Positions 37,709 through 48,725 of a DNA stretch of 64,000 nucleotides are shown one piece after another (within the stretch, counting starts at the first letter, position 1; each line of letters starts with the position of its first letter). Both the position numbers and the translations under genes were made by a program. The stretch comes from Solanum dulcamara (lineage: Eukaryota; Streptophyta; Magnoliopsida; Solanales; Solanaceae): NCBI RefSeq assembly GCF_947179165.1, contig NC_077244.1, positions 78,954,144-79,018,143 on the forward strand, written 5' to 3'. The notes beneath the pieces are model-generated. The model saw only the letters and a program-made list of their open reading frames with translations, searched no databases and was not told where the DNA came from.

Positions 37709-40440
37709 TTAGCGGCCTCGTCCACGTCCACGCCCACGCCCACGCCCACGACCACGACCCATAGGCTTTCCTGAAGAGAAAGAATCAAAAGAAGAGGATA
37801 TTAGAAGGATGTCCAAGCAAAAAGGAAATTTAACCATACAGCCAGAAGGCACAAAAAACGTCTCCTTAACAATAAGACAATACCAGCTGTTGGCTTCTTT
37901 GGCTTCACCCTAGGTGTTTCTTCCACCAGCAGCGTCTCAAGATTTAAGCTGTCGGGGAGGATGTAATAACGGATGTTGTTACCCCTCACACTCAGGTGAT
38001 CCAACGTCACTGGATTCTTCCCTTTTAGCGTAATTTTGACAGCCTTCAGATGTGTGTTCATGCTAACATCCACACCTATAAAAATATAACTCCCTTTAGA
38101 AACTTTAACTCACAGTTCTCAATTTAGCAAAGTCAACAAGGAGACGGATTCAAAACACATACTGATATGCTTGGATACATATTTATATATCCCAAATATA
38201 TCTAGCAATTTCTGTAAGTATAAGCAACCCATCATGGAATAAAAGTCGGAAGCATGCAAAGGACAAGCAACAGAGAAAGGAAAATGCAGTTAGGTCTCGA
38301 AATATGAGGATAGGACAATATTTATTTTTGACCTCTAGTTATGTAGAACAGAGATAAACTTCTGCAATACAGAGATAGCCATCAACTAAGCTTCCATGCA
38401 AAAATCGACATTTTCGATGCATCCTCCAACCAGCACAAGCCCTGGCACTTGCCATAAGAGCCTATCTAAGTTCGCTAGGTAGCATCTCTACTGCCAGACA
38501 AAGAAGCTACACTATGACGATTTTTTTTGGAGGATAAAGTGATGATTATATTTAAAAATGTTTAGGTACAAAGCACGGCCGTGTATAAGAAGTATACCAA
38601 AAAGTAGAAAGCCGACCTAAAGATATGATTTTCTATGAATGACACCAATCTTCAATGCATAGAGGCACCTCATGGTGCACCAAAAAGTAAAAGGGATAAG
38701 AGGCTACTCCTCTTATAAATGCAACATTAAGTGCTGTTGACATTAAACTTGGGTACAACATAATAAGCTATAAGTTGATTCCAATCCCGCTTAAGCTCAA
38801 GCATTCATGCATAGTGAATATCAGGAGTTGGACACAACTTTAGCTCCTTGTCCAGTTGAATCTAAGATTAGTTAACATTGCATAGAAAAAGTGACTGTCG
38901 GAGTACACGACATCATATATGGCACTTACCTCTCACTCTTTTCGCTAGTTCTACATGCCCAAATATCAAATGCGACTAGCCTATAGTACTCCACTTTATG
39001 TGTCTACTCTTTCTCACCTTAAGTACCTGGAACTTTAACCTCAAGATGGGAAATAAGAGCTTACTCACGCATCACATAGACAGTGACAATCCACAAACAA
39101 GTGAAGGCATCATGGTTTTTGCTTATATAATTAACTATACAGGATACTCATATAGATGAACCAACTAGTTTCAGATTGAGACATCATAGTTGTATTTAAA
39201 TGCATACAAACTCGTTGAAGGAATTGTTGAATTATTATAGTGAATGTACAACACTTCAAATTTCTTCGAGTTGTGTAATAATCCAACTTGTAGAGCCACA
39301 AAAAAGAGAACGAGAGATGTTATTTTTTATTGAAACAGAGTACAATTAACACATTAACAGAGAGGAATGACAAATTGACAATGCTCTAGAGTCTAGACAT
39401 AAATTACAGTGATGATAAGCATAAATAGCTCTGCACTTGAGAATTAACGCATTACAGTAATCAAAGTTGAAGAAAGACTGAAGTGGAGATAATACATGTG
39501 AATCAGAGAGGATAAGAAGGTAACAGATTCAGAAGGACAGAGAGAGGGGAAGACAGATCGAGACGGGTTACTTCATATGCTTTCTATAGCTTCTCTGCCC
39601 TAGATTCCATGCATTTATAGACATACATAGTGACTCATGGTGGAAGTGAAGGAGAGGGAAGTGAGCTATTGCAGTTACCACTCATCTGCTATGAATTAAC
39701 TTAACTTGTGGCATTAACCAAATGCAGTTTAGCAACTTTCTTTTCCCACACCCAAAAGCCCAAGAAAATCAACAGTGTTCCCACCTACCCTCTAACTTGA
39801 ACCGTCAACCAACCAGTTGACGGTGGAGGTGCTCAACCACTTGAGCAAGCCTCAGTTGTCTGTTGCTACTGCTCTCAATTTTGTATTCCCTATTTTAAAT
39901 TGTTTGGAAATGCTTTATTTATTCCTGAGAGTCTATGGAAACAACTTCTTTATCTGTACGAGGTAGGGTTAAGGTTTGTGTATACTCTACCTCCCAAAAC
40001 CCCATCACTTGAGGTATTACACAAGGTATGTTGTTGTTGTAGTTTAGAAACTTGCATATCCTACACTTTCAGTTACCGACACTTGCAAATAATTACTCTA
40101 CCCAAAAAACAAATTTATACAAGCAGATACTTTAATTCACATATTGGCGAGAGCAATTCGGCAATTACAAATGTGCAGATTGTTCACTTTAGATTTACAG
40201 GGGTCATATCTAATACGTAAATACAACTATACAAAATATATGCTGAGAAAGGAATAGACAGAAAGATAGCGAGAGGGACCTGTAATGGTTCCATGAACAA
40301 CGGTTCCATTTTTTAGCTCAATTGAGACAGTCTCGTTGTTCAGCTTCATCAAAAATCTGCACAGAAAGTTAAAGTTAAATCCATGGCTAATCTCAGAGAG
40401 AAAAAAAATGAAGATGTCGCCTGAACCTGACGAGCTTCAT
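37709..40440 (-). CDS. SmD1: Small nuclear ribonucleoprotein SmD1, copy A
   Basis: SmD1 is a core subunit of the seven-member Sm ring on U1, U2, U4 and U5 snRNAs, needed for pre-mRNA splicing; in Arabidopsis it also affects post-transcriptional gene silencing. Exons (minus): 40440-40427 (only 14 bp), 40356-40280, 38075-37884, 37770-37709; 345 bp, 114 residues. The Sm fold starts [20 protein letters not shown]. The Sm2 part includes [20 protein letters not shown]. The tail is (GR)8, the expected target of symmetric arginine dimethylation. Frames and splice sites are intact. Compared with copy B the protein differs only at one residue (Met instead of Leu just before the GR tail). Intron 2 is 2.2 kb and holds SINE pieces. 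The upstream region has TGGGCC motifs. Confidence 0.95.
39800..39862 (-). mobile_element. 5' fragment of tRNA-derived SINE in SmD1-A intron 2
   Basis: Minus-strand reading gives GAGGCTTGCTCAAGTGGTTG then AGCACCTCCACCGTC, close to the head of the SINE at 15911-16035. Only the head remains, next to another SINE on the opposite strand. Confidence 0.65.
39885..40045 (+). mobile_element. TTG-ending SINE in SmD1-A intron 2
   Basis: CGAGGTAGGGTTAAGGTTTG, then CCTCCCAAAACCCC, then ATGTTGTTGTTGTAG at 40028-40042. Same family as 31241-31530, plus strand, antisense to the gene. It is not evident in the same place in copy B. Confidence 0.7.
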
Positions 40441-40547
40441 TGTTGCTGAAGAAATTGAAGACACACTAGGGCTTAAGTCGAAGAAATTGAATCCAGGTTT
40501 ATTCAAAAAAAACACAATTTCCCATAACAACGACGTCGTATTTACGT

Positions 40548-40603
40548 GCCCATAGCACATAGGCCAACGATGATAGGAACGTCCATTGGACTAAACGTGG
40601 GCC
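40548..40603 (-). promoter_or_regulatory. Site II-like elements upstream of SmD1-A
   Basis: TGGGCC at 40598-40603 (within ACGTGGGCCG) and a reverse TGGGC at 40548-40552 lie 110-165 bp before the start codon. Such elements are typical of plant housekeeping and proliferation-linked genes; the same ACGTGGGCCG is kept in copy B. Confidence 0.5.
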
Positions 40604-41355
40604 GCCGTCTCATATTTTAAGGTAAGAATTGCACCTCTTAGCCAGTGTCACCCTGCTATTTAAGTTGTATCCAATATTCTAAACTATTCAACTTGTAGCC
40701 AGTTTGGCAAACTTCAAACAAAATGAAATAATTCATTTGATTTAAAATTTTGATGGAGCTTCAAAACCATGAACGATTACTGGGATTCAAACTATGTATC
40801 ACCGACCATCCACTTAATGTTTACTCCATTTTCAATTTGGTCCAAATGTAGACTTGTACGTAGTAGCATTCCACTCTATTCTTGGTTTTTGTTCTCTTTA
40901 TCTTTCTTCATTTCAACAAATTATTTCCCATTAAAAGAAAAAGCACTCACTACTTCGCAATTATTTTCATAGCTTGGATAATGTGATCTTGGGTAATTTA
41001 ATCTAGAATGACGTGCACCTTACTGATTTACCAGTCGAGTCACAGTTGATAAACCCTTATAGTGCTTCCAGATAAACAAGTTAGGAAAAGAAATTCGAGA
41101 TTGACAAATGCACACGCACGCTAACTTTTGACTCGAAGACTAAATTACGAAGTAAATGTTGGCATTATGGAGTTTCATTAAGGTAAATGCAGTAAGCAGA
41201 ATGCAGCTGGGCAGATGCAAAAATGACCAATATGTTCAGTGACTTGATTAGGCAGATAATTGAACGAGATACGAAAACTAAGAGCAAGTCCCTTTATCCA
41301 TACATATATGTTTACAGAGACAATACTGCAAAAAATTAGAGCAGCTTGAATGCAT

Positions 41356-44300
41356 TTAGCGCCCTCGACCACGTCCACGACCACGCCCACGCCCTCGACC
41401 ACGTCCCAAAGGCTTTCCTGAAGAGTAAGGATCAAAGGAAGAGGACATTAGTAGATGTCCAAGCGTCAAGAAAATTTAACCATACAGTCAGAAGGCAAAA
41501 ATACTTCTGAACATAGTCCTTAACAATATGACAATACCAGCTGTTGGCTTCTTTGGCTTCACCCTAGGTGTTTCTTCCACCAGCAGTGTCTCAAGATTTA
41601 AGCTGTCAGGGAGGATGTAATAACGGATGTTGTTACCCCTCACACTCAGGTGATCCAACGTCACTGGATTCTTCCCCTTTAGCGTAATTTTGACAGCCTT
41701 TAGGTGTGTATTCATGCTAACATCCACACCTATAAAAATATAACTCCCTTTAGAAACTTGAACTCACAGCTCTCAATTTAGTAAAGTCAGTAAGGAGATG
41801 GATTTAATAGCCATTGTGCCTAGTTAATATCAAAACACATACAGATATGCTTGAAAACATATTTATATATCCCAAATATAACAAGCCATTGTCTGTTAGT
41901 ATACGCAACCCCTCACAGAATAAAAGTCAGAAACATGCAAAGGACAACCAACAGAGAAAGGAAAAATGCATATAGGTCTCTAAATATGAGGATAGGACAG
42001 TATTTGTTTTTGACTACTGTGGTGATCTAAAATGGAGATAAACTCTGCAATACAGAGATAGCCATCAACTAAGCTTCCATGCAAAATTAGGACCCATAAT
42101 TTGGATGGTACATGTCCTGTTTTGCACAACAGTTTTTTTTCCACAAGAAAGACCTCTCATGTTCCCTTTATGAGGGTTTTTTTTTTTTGGGGGGGAGGGG
42201 GAGGAAGAAGCAAAGGCCGCCCCTCATCATTGCTGGCCTTCTTGCCAATGACACTTTCGATGCATCCTGCAACCAGCAAAAGCCCTGATGCTTGCCATAA
42301 GAAGCCTAACTAAAAAGGACTTCAAGGGAGCACCAAAAAGAATAAAGGGATGAGAAGCTACAAAACCTACAGTACGATGAATTACATATAGCATTGAAAA
42401 CAAGATTACAACAACAGATACGAATTATAAATGCAGCCCTTAAGTGTTGTTGTGATAAAACCTGGGTCCAGCATACTAAGCTATAAGTTGATTTCACATC
42501 TGCATAAGCTGGAGCATCATACATACATAGTAAATAACAGGAGTTCGAATCTACGAAGTTCCATGGTTCGAAGGTGGACGAGGATCCACAAGAGTTTATC
42601 GAGGGTATTTACAAGATTGTGGACATCATGGGAATTTGTCCGGTGGAGGAGGCGGACTTGGCTGCATATCAACAAGGGAGTTGCTCAGATTTGGTATGAA
42701 TAATGGAAGGGTGAAAGGGCTAGAGATGCAGGTCCGGTTGATTGGGAAGAGTTCAAGGGTGGTTTCCTTGAGGGAAGCTAAGGTCCAAGATTTAATCAAC
42801 CTAAGGCAAGGTAACATGAGCGTGAGAGAGTATGCCTAAAATTCACTCAATTGTCCAAATATGCTCCATTCATGGTTGTCGACTCTAGAGCTCGTATAAG
42901 CAAGTTTGTCTTGAGTGTGTCGGACTTGGTGGACAAAGAATGTAGAACCGCCATGTTGATCAAGGAAATGGACATCTCAAGGCTAATGACACATGCCGAG
43001 CAAATAAAGGAAGAAAAGATAAAGGAGAAAGCTAGGGAGTCCAAGAGGCCTCGGACCCTCCGGCTAGTAGAATCTAAGATCAGTAAACATTACATAGCAA
43101 AAGTGACTGTCGGTGTACACAACACCACATATGCCACTTCTCACTCTTTTCGCAAGTTCTACAGGCCCAAATATCAAATATGACCACCGTATAGTACTCC
43201 ACCTGATGTGTCTACTTTCAGACCTAAAGTACCTAGAATTTTAACCTCAAGCTGAGAAATCATAGCTTATTCGCGCCTCACATAGACAGTGGACAATCCA
43301 CAAACAAGTGAAGGCATCATGATTCATGGTTGTCGCTTATATTTTTTATAACAAGAGAAAATTACAGTATAGCAACAGCTAGGTAATCAAAAAATTTAAT
43401 ACAGATGAAATTGATCATGGAACATAGGTTTGGTCGATTAATGTTACATTGAGGAGATTAGAGAAACTAATGCACATCTTGGAAACAACAGGATGAATAT
43501 AATAGGGTTTTGCATAGAAAATTAGAGAGCTCTTGGGCCAAATGATTCCAGATAAGAGCTCTCTTTCTTTGTACACTTTTGCCTTTAGCATCACCCTGAT
43601 GCTCTTTAGTGAAATCCTTTACTTCATCAAAAACAAATGTATCAAATTCTTTGTAATGCTCATTAATTGATCAAAAAATTCATTCCAGCATAGAACTTTT
43701 CAGTTGTAGGGAACTGAGAACAATGGGGGCATAACGATCTGGAACCATATGCAAGATAACGCAATTTTTTAAAGAGCATTACAATATCAACCTATTGTAT
43801 TGACAAAATGATGGTGACGATCTTACAACAACAACAAAAGAGACAACACCTAAGTTCCAAACAAGTTGGGATCAGCTATATGAATCCTCATTGACCATGT
43901 TGTTCCATTGAAACTCATCTCGGGCTAATATTATACAACATAAAATTAATAACAATGTAAGAAGTACCAAAAAATCTTTATTTTTCTACTGATGAATAAA
44001 TTAATGGTAACAGTTGCCCTGAAAATTTAGAAGTATTAGAAAATACTATATCTCAATCTCAAGTTTAGAGAGATTCTACCGATCCACCTCCCTTGAGTGA
44101 AGCATTGATCATTTACTGATTTAACTCCCCCTCAAATGGAGTATTAGTTATTCAGTAATTAATCTCCCTTAAGTGAAGTGTTGCTCATTTATTGATTTAA
44201 CCCACCCCCACCCCCACCCCCACCCCCACCCCACCCCCCAAGTAAAGATAAACGATGTACTTCTGATTGTTTGGTATGGTTGGAGGAGAAGTAAGACAAA

Positions 44301-45782
44301 TAAGTTTTTTTTCCATCAAATTTCAGATATACTGAAAAGTCCAGATAGAAGGATACACAACCCATCTACTTTTGCGTCCTATCCCTTCTTACTTACAAAG
44401 AAATTAGCTCTTAATTTTCCTCTCTTACTTCTGTTCCTCTTAAACTGCTTTTGACACCCCTACCAAACATAGTTTTAAGTTTTAAAGCAAAGAATATGTG
44501 AATGAGGTTAACTTATGAAAAATATTAAGAAAATGACAAAAAATATAATATGAATTCCATCTTCATTCCCGCAATTTCTTTGATTTGTTTTGTTTTTTAT
44601 AGAGATTTGCAAGTCAGTATATAAAATGGGAATAAATGAAACGGTCCAAATAGAGCAAAACAAATATAGGATACTCATATAGGCAACCCAACTTGTTGGG
44701 ATTGAGATATTATAGTTGTATTTAAATGCATACAAATTCATTGAAGACTCGAGTTCTTGCTCTTCTTGCATCATTTTCTTGAGAAGGTATAAATTTCGTA
44801 GTTGGAGAGCCTGAAATAAGAGCCCCTAGTACTGTGAAAAAAATCTTATGAAGGAAGTGTTGAATTATTATTGTGAATATAAAACACTCCAATTTCTTTG
44901 AGTTGTGTAATAACCCAAATTGTAGAACCACAAAAAAGAGAACGAGAGATCATTTGTATCGAAACAGAGTACAATTAAAGCATTAACATAGAGGAATTAC
45001 AATGCTCTAGACATAAATTACAGTGATGATAGGCAGAAATAGCCTTGCACTGGAGAATGAGTTCCTATTGGTATTTGAAAGGAGCTTCATAGTTGAAGAA
45101 AGACTGAAGTGGAAATAATACACGTGATTCAGAGAAGATAAGAAGCTAACAGATTCAGAAGGACAGAGAGAGGAGAAGACTGATCGAGAGGGATTACCTC
45201 ATATACTTTCAATAGCTAATCTGCCCTAAATTCCATGCATTTATAGTTATACATAGCGACTCATGGTAAGTGAAGGAGAGTGAAGTAAGCTCTTGCAGTT
45301 ACCACCCATCTGCTATGAACTAACTTTAATTAATAGCACTAACCAAATTCAGTTTAGCAACTTGCATATCCCTCCAGCAACTACACTTTCAGTTAGCGAC
45401 ACTTCCAAATAATTTCTCTACCCAGAAAATCAAACTCATACAAGCAAATTCTTTAATTCACATATTGTCGTAAGCAATTCAGCAATTACATAAGTTCAGA
45501 TTGTTCACTTTATATTTTACAGGGGTCACATCTAATACGTAAATATAGCTACACAAAATATATAGTGAGAACAAAAATAGAGAGAAAGATAGTGAGAGTG
45601 ACCTGTAATGGTTCCATGAACAACGGTTCCGTTTTTGAGCTCAATTGAGACAGTCTCGTTGTTCAGCTTCATCAAAAATCTGCACAGAAAGTTAAAGTTA
45701 AAGTTAAATCCATGGCTAAACTCACTGGAAAAAAAAACTTTTTCCTTTTTTGAAGATGTCGCAGGAACCTGACGAGCTTCAT
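41356..45782 (-). CDS. SmD1: Small nuclear ribonucleoprotein SmD1, copy B
   Basis: Exons (minus): 45782-45769, 45679-45603, 41729-41538, 41417-41356, with the same exon lengths as copy A (14, 77, 192, 62 bp), 114 residues. All coding differences I could read against copy A are synonymous except Leu for Met just before the eight Gly-Arg pairs. Splice sites are intact, and the promoter keeps TGGGCC motifs (45907-45912, 45949-45954), so both copies look functional. Intron 2 has grown to 3.9 kb through insertion of a Ty3/gypsy gag piece and simple repeats. Role as for copy A: Sm core of spliceosomal snRNPs. Which copy is expressed more cannot be told from sequence. Confidence 0.95.
42547..43069 (+). 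mobile_element. Ty3/gypsy gag fragment in SmD1-B intron 2
   Basis: Coding remnants, in more than one frame, of a plant gypsy Gag: about 42572 onward reads [20 protein letters not shown], then [20 protein letters not shown] at about 42772, then [20 protein letters not shown] around 42937, ending near 43045. No LTR, protease or pol adjoins. The sequence GAATCTA stands at both edges (42547-42553 and 43069-43075). Copy A of the duplication lacks the piece at the matching place (about 38840-38875). Orientation is opposite to the gene. Confidence 0.88.
43805..43935. repeat. Dispersed Solanaceae repeat (SINE-like)
   Basis: TCTTACAACAACAACAAAAG, then CCTAAGTTCCAAACAAGTTG, then GCTATATGAATCCTC. I remember this text as a frequent dispersed repeat in plant genomes, perhaps of the Au-SINE type. 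A related piece is at about 62185-62240. Family assignment is uncertain. Confidence 0.45.
44202..44239. repeat. (CCCAC)n microsatellite with G-quadruplex potential
   Basis: About seven CCCAC/CCCCAC units. The transcribed strand order gives runs of G4-5 on the minus strand, that is in the sense strand of SmD1-B intron 2. The His-Pro open frame across it is an artefact. Confidence 0.8.
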
Positions 45783-45906
45783 TGTGCTGAAGAAATTGAA
45801 GACACAGTAGGGTTTAGGGCAAGGATGGCCAGGGACCAGGGTTATTCAAAAACACAAGCTCCCATTAAAATGGCGTCGCATCGTATTTCATGAGCCCATA
45901 AGCACA

Positions 45907-45954
45907 TGGGCCGCCTCATCGTGGGCACTACGCCCAGTGAACTATACGTGGGCC
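45907..45954 (-). promoter_or_regulatory. Site II-like elements upstream of SmD1-B
   Basis: TGGGCC at 45907-45912 and 45949-45954, TGGGCA at 45922-45927 and a reverse TGGGC at 45932-45936, 125-172 bp before the start. This cluster is denser than in copy A. Confidence 0.5.
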
Positions 45955-46949
45955 GTCTCATTTTACAATCGTAAGAATTGCACCTGTTAGCCAATTTTTA
46001 CCGTGCTATTTAAATTGTATCCAATATATTTCAAATTAGTCGATTTGTAGCTGATTTGACAAATTTCAGATACAAGTATGCTCTCTCCTCCTCATCGTTA
46101 TCATCCTTCAAAAAGTTTTGCTCGGTGGGATACACGCATATGTAGTGCTCTTTTCAATCTTAGTATTTCTGTAAAATTTTATATTTAATTTGTGATGATT
46201 TCATGCTAAAAATGAATAAATTTAATTGAGATATCATAGTGAAATGGATAAAGTATCATGAATGAAATGAATATGATTATGAACAAGTTATTTTCGAGCA
46301 AAAATGGAATAAATAAGTTGAGATATTATGAATGAGGTATCACAAATAAAAGGAATACATAATTAAATTTTATATATACAAGTCTAAAGTTAGGACCGTC
46401 AATCCAAGCTTTTACTTGCACAAACAATACTTGTTAAACTTTATATTAGATTCTTATAGCTGGAGTTTTACACTTCATAGCCTATTATGTCCCCCATTAG
46501 TCTAGTGGACTAAATTTGTGTTGGAATTTTTTTTCCAACTATATAGCTATATTTAAAGGCAAAATTTAGTAGGAAAGTTTTAGTAGTTCAGTTGGTTGAT
46601 GATCTTCGATTTTTCTAATTTGGGGGAATTCACCCCTCAATTTTAAGAAGAAAATATATATAAAAGACAAATTTAAAGGGTCTTCACATAAATATCCTGG
46701 AAAATTCACCGTTTAATTTACTAAGTTAAATCTTCAAATTTTAAAGAGTGGCACCAAAAGAGGCCATATGGGGCAAATAATTCCTTTTATTAATTACAAC
46801 ATTTAATTATTCTTTTAACACATCCCTTTGCATGAAGTTTGATTCTTCTCAAACACGTACGGATTCATCTAAACGGTTAAATTCTTCGAAAGAGCATATA
46901 TTTATTTATTTATTTAATTATATTTTCAATTTGTTTCCTCTGGGTTGAT

Positions 46950-47462
46950 GTGTCCATGCACGTACTAAATTCTTTTTTGTCCGAACAAGTGGACAAAATG
47001 GCCGATAAAAGGAATTGTGAACGAGGTACGGACGTCGGACTATGTTCAATCCTAAAAATTCAGATTACTCCAAAGGTATTAGAAAGGCCATTGGTGTCCC
47101 AGAATTCGATCGTTATTTTAGGGAGAATTATCAAAGTCCATTGACGAGGAGACACGTGTTAAGCTACTTGAAGAAGCCATTAACGAAGTTAAGATTAACA
47201 ACTGTAAATCAGAAAGCCAACAGTTTGAGAAAATAAATCGTTTGATAAATGTTAAGGGATGGAATGTACATCGACTGGATGCAATAGAAGTCATGTTGAT
47301 AAAACGAGGAAAACAGGAGGAGAAAATATGGTAGTGGGACAAAGCAAGAAAATTGTTACTAAATTCTTGTGTGAAAATTATAATAAGAGCTCAATGGGTT
47401 ATTGTAGTATTGATGGGACAGATATTAACAGGGATATATTGTCTTTGGCAGCGGCATTTTAA
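46950..47462 (+). other. Unrecognised coding-like stretch, possibly a broken gene
   Basis: Three overlapping open frames give plausible protein text: 47042-47236 (SKGIRKAIGVPEFDRYFREN), 47122-47334 (SIDEETRVKLLEEAINEVKI, charged and helix-like, stop at 47332) and 47259-47462. The first two look continuous if one frame change near 47120-47137 is assumed. I recognise no family. Base composition is less AT-rich than the surrounding spacer, which suggests former or present coding use. No start context or splice chain could be fixed, so it is not called a gene. Confidence 0.3.
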
Positions 47463-47656
47463 CTTGATTTTAAAACAAGAAGTAACAGGTTAAAGTAGAG
47501 GTGTTCAATTGAAACAAAATGTAATTTGAGTGTTTAAATAAAATATCATGACAAATGTAAGATGGTTATGTATTACGCCTATATATACCTTATAAATAAC
47601 TTAGGTGTGTAAACACATTTTGCGTTGACATGTGAACATAATTTAAAACCCTTAAA

Positions 47657-47846
47657 CCATTTTTTTTTGGAAACTTCAGAATAATCTGCAGCCGCTACAA
47701 TCTCTACCCTTCGGGTGAGTACTTTGTGCACAGGATAAACCCCCCACTGTGTAATAGCCTGCAAACTACACAGGGGATGTAACGCGCACTCGAATCATCC
47801 ATGTGGATGACCACCCTCCAAACCAACTGAGTCATCCCGAAGGACT
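47657..47846 (-). mobile_element. tRNA-derived SINE with probable target-site duplication
   Basis: Minus-strand reading starts GGAGTCCTTCGGGATGACTC, then AGTTGGTTTGGAGGG (A-box-like), and ends with an A tail seen as T8 near 47660. CCTTAAA flanks it (47650-47656 and 47847-47853). It differs in sequence from the SINE at 15911. Confidence 0.75.
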
Positions 47847-48143
47847 CCTTAAAACTATATTACAGTATTATACTAGTCAAATGTGATTGAATTTTACGAG
47901 TAAAAAAAAATTCAATTTTAAGCATTTTTTTAAGAAAAAAAGTTTGTTTGCTTACAGTAATATAACCCAAAAAAAAAAGACACGAAGTAATCGTCAGATA
48001 ATTAAAGAAGTGTTGTTAACATAAAAAGAATGAGTCCTACTCACTTCCTTTTGTCTTCTTTAATTACTTGCAAAGCCAGAAAAAAAGAATATACCTAACT
48101 ATGAAAACGTAACATATAAAGATTATGAATGCAACCTTGTCAT

Positions 48144-48150
48144 TATATAA
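48144..48150 (+). promoter_or_regulatory. Likely TATA box of the eight-cysteine gene
   Basis: TATATAA, 87 bp before the ATG at 48237; expected transcription start is about 48175. Confidence 0.55.
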
Positions 48151-48236
48151 GAGTAACATAGGAGGAATGCTGAAGATGTATCTACTTTCTCATTTCTATT
48201 AGTGAACAAACAAACATTATAAGAAGCAAAACGAAC

Positions 48237-48725
48237 ATGATCCAAGGAAAAGTTTCAACTTTGTTACTCCTAGTAATTTACCTAGGAGGATCTAAATGCC
48301 AATCTGCGCCTTGGCCCCCTGTTGTCCCTCGTCCACTTTGTCTCTCTCAATTTACACTTGTGAACAATGCATGTCAATTTTTGCCATTTACTCCTTTGCC
48401 TCAACCAGGACCCGTACCTGACCCAATATCCGTGATCTCTCCAGCACCCGCACCCGCGCCTGCGCCTGCGCCTGCACCTGGACCTTCATCTCCTACGGGT
48501 CTCGTGTATACATATACTCCAGTAGAAGAGGAATGTTGTAGGTGGATGAAAGCTGTCGATAGCGAATGTGTCTGTTCTCTATTGGCTCATTTGCCTACTT
48601 TCCTTTCTAGGCCTGTCCATCAGTATACTACTTTGGCTCATGCAACTTGCGGTGTAACTTTCACGTGTAGTTCCTCGGCTAGGTTCCAAAATAATAATCA
48701 TCAGAAGTCACACCAGTCTCCATAA
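48237..48725 (+). CDS. Secreted LTP-like eight-cysteine protein with Pro/Ala linker inside the motif
   Basis: Single exon, 162 residues. A signal peptide spans about residues 1-21 (VSTLLLLVIYLGGSKC). After it come exactly eight cysteines in the order of the plant lipid-transfer/2S-albumin fold: C35, C46, C100-C101, C111-x-C113, C138, C144. The gap between the second cysteine and the CC pair is 53 residues, much longer than in ordinary nsLTPs, and contains PLPQPGPVPDP and an SPAPAPAPAPAPAPGP run (69-84), which looks like an arabinogalactan or cell-wall linker. The C-terminus is Ser/Asn/Gln/His-rich with no clear GPI signal. Likely an extracellular lipid-binding or structural protein; the ligand is unknown. 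The start follows a good TATA box. Confidence 0.75.
   Translation: MIQGKVSTLLLLVIYLGGSKCQSAPWPPVVPRPLCLSQFTLVNNACQFLPFTPLPQPGPVPDPISVISPAPAPAPAPAPAPGPSSPTGLVYTYTPVEEECCRWMKAVDSECVCSLLAHLPTFLSRPVHQYTTLAHATCGVTFTCSSSARFQNNNHQKSHQSP

Larger units (their letters stand above)
37250..40725. repeat. Tandem duplication unit A (contains SmD1-A)
   Basis: The left flank (a gattactggg ... ccaaatgtagact block near 37322), all exons, introns and promoter resemble the unit at about 40726-46076, in the same orientation. Similarity reaches past the start codon to at least 40720 (GAATTGCACCTCTTAGCCAG, compared with about 45975). The edges are estimates. Confidence 0.75.
40726..46076. repeat. Tandem duplication unit B (contains SmD1-B)
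   Basis: Direct copy of the unit at about 37250-40725, enlarged by insertions in intron 2: a gypsy gag piece at about 42547-43069, a G/C-rich microsatellite and other sequence. Edges are estimates from where text similarity fades. Confidence 0.75.

Noticed and set aside
42181..42205. T/G homopolymer stretch as a regulatory site
   Set aside because: Simple low-complexity sequence in the SmD1-B intron without further support.
44173..44454. Open frame with His-Pro repeats
   Set aside because: It is only the translation of the (CCCAC)n microsatellite inside the SmD1-B intron.
46585..46640. A-box-like string GTAGTTCAGTTGGTTGATGA
   Set aside because: No B-box at the right distance and no tail; not enough for a tRNA or SINE call.
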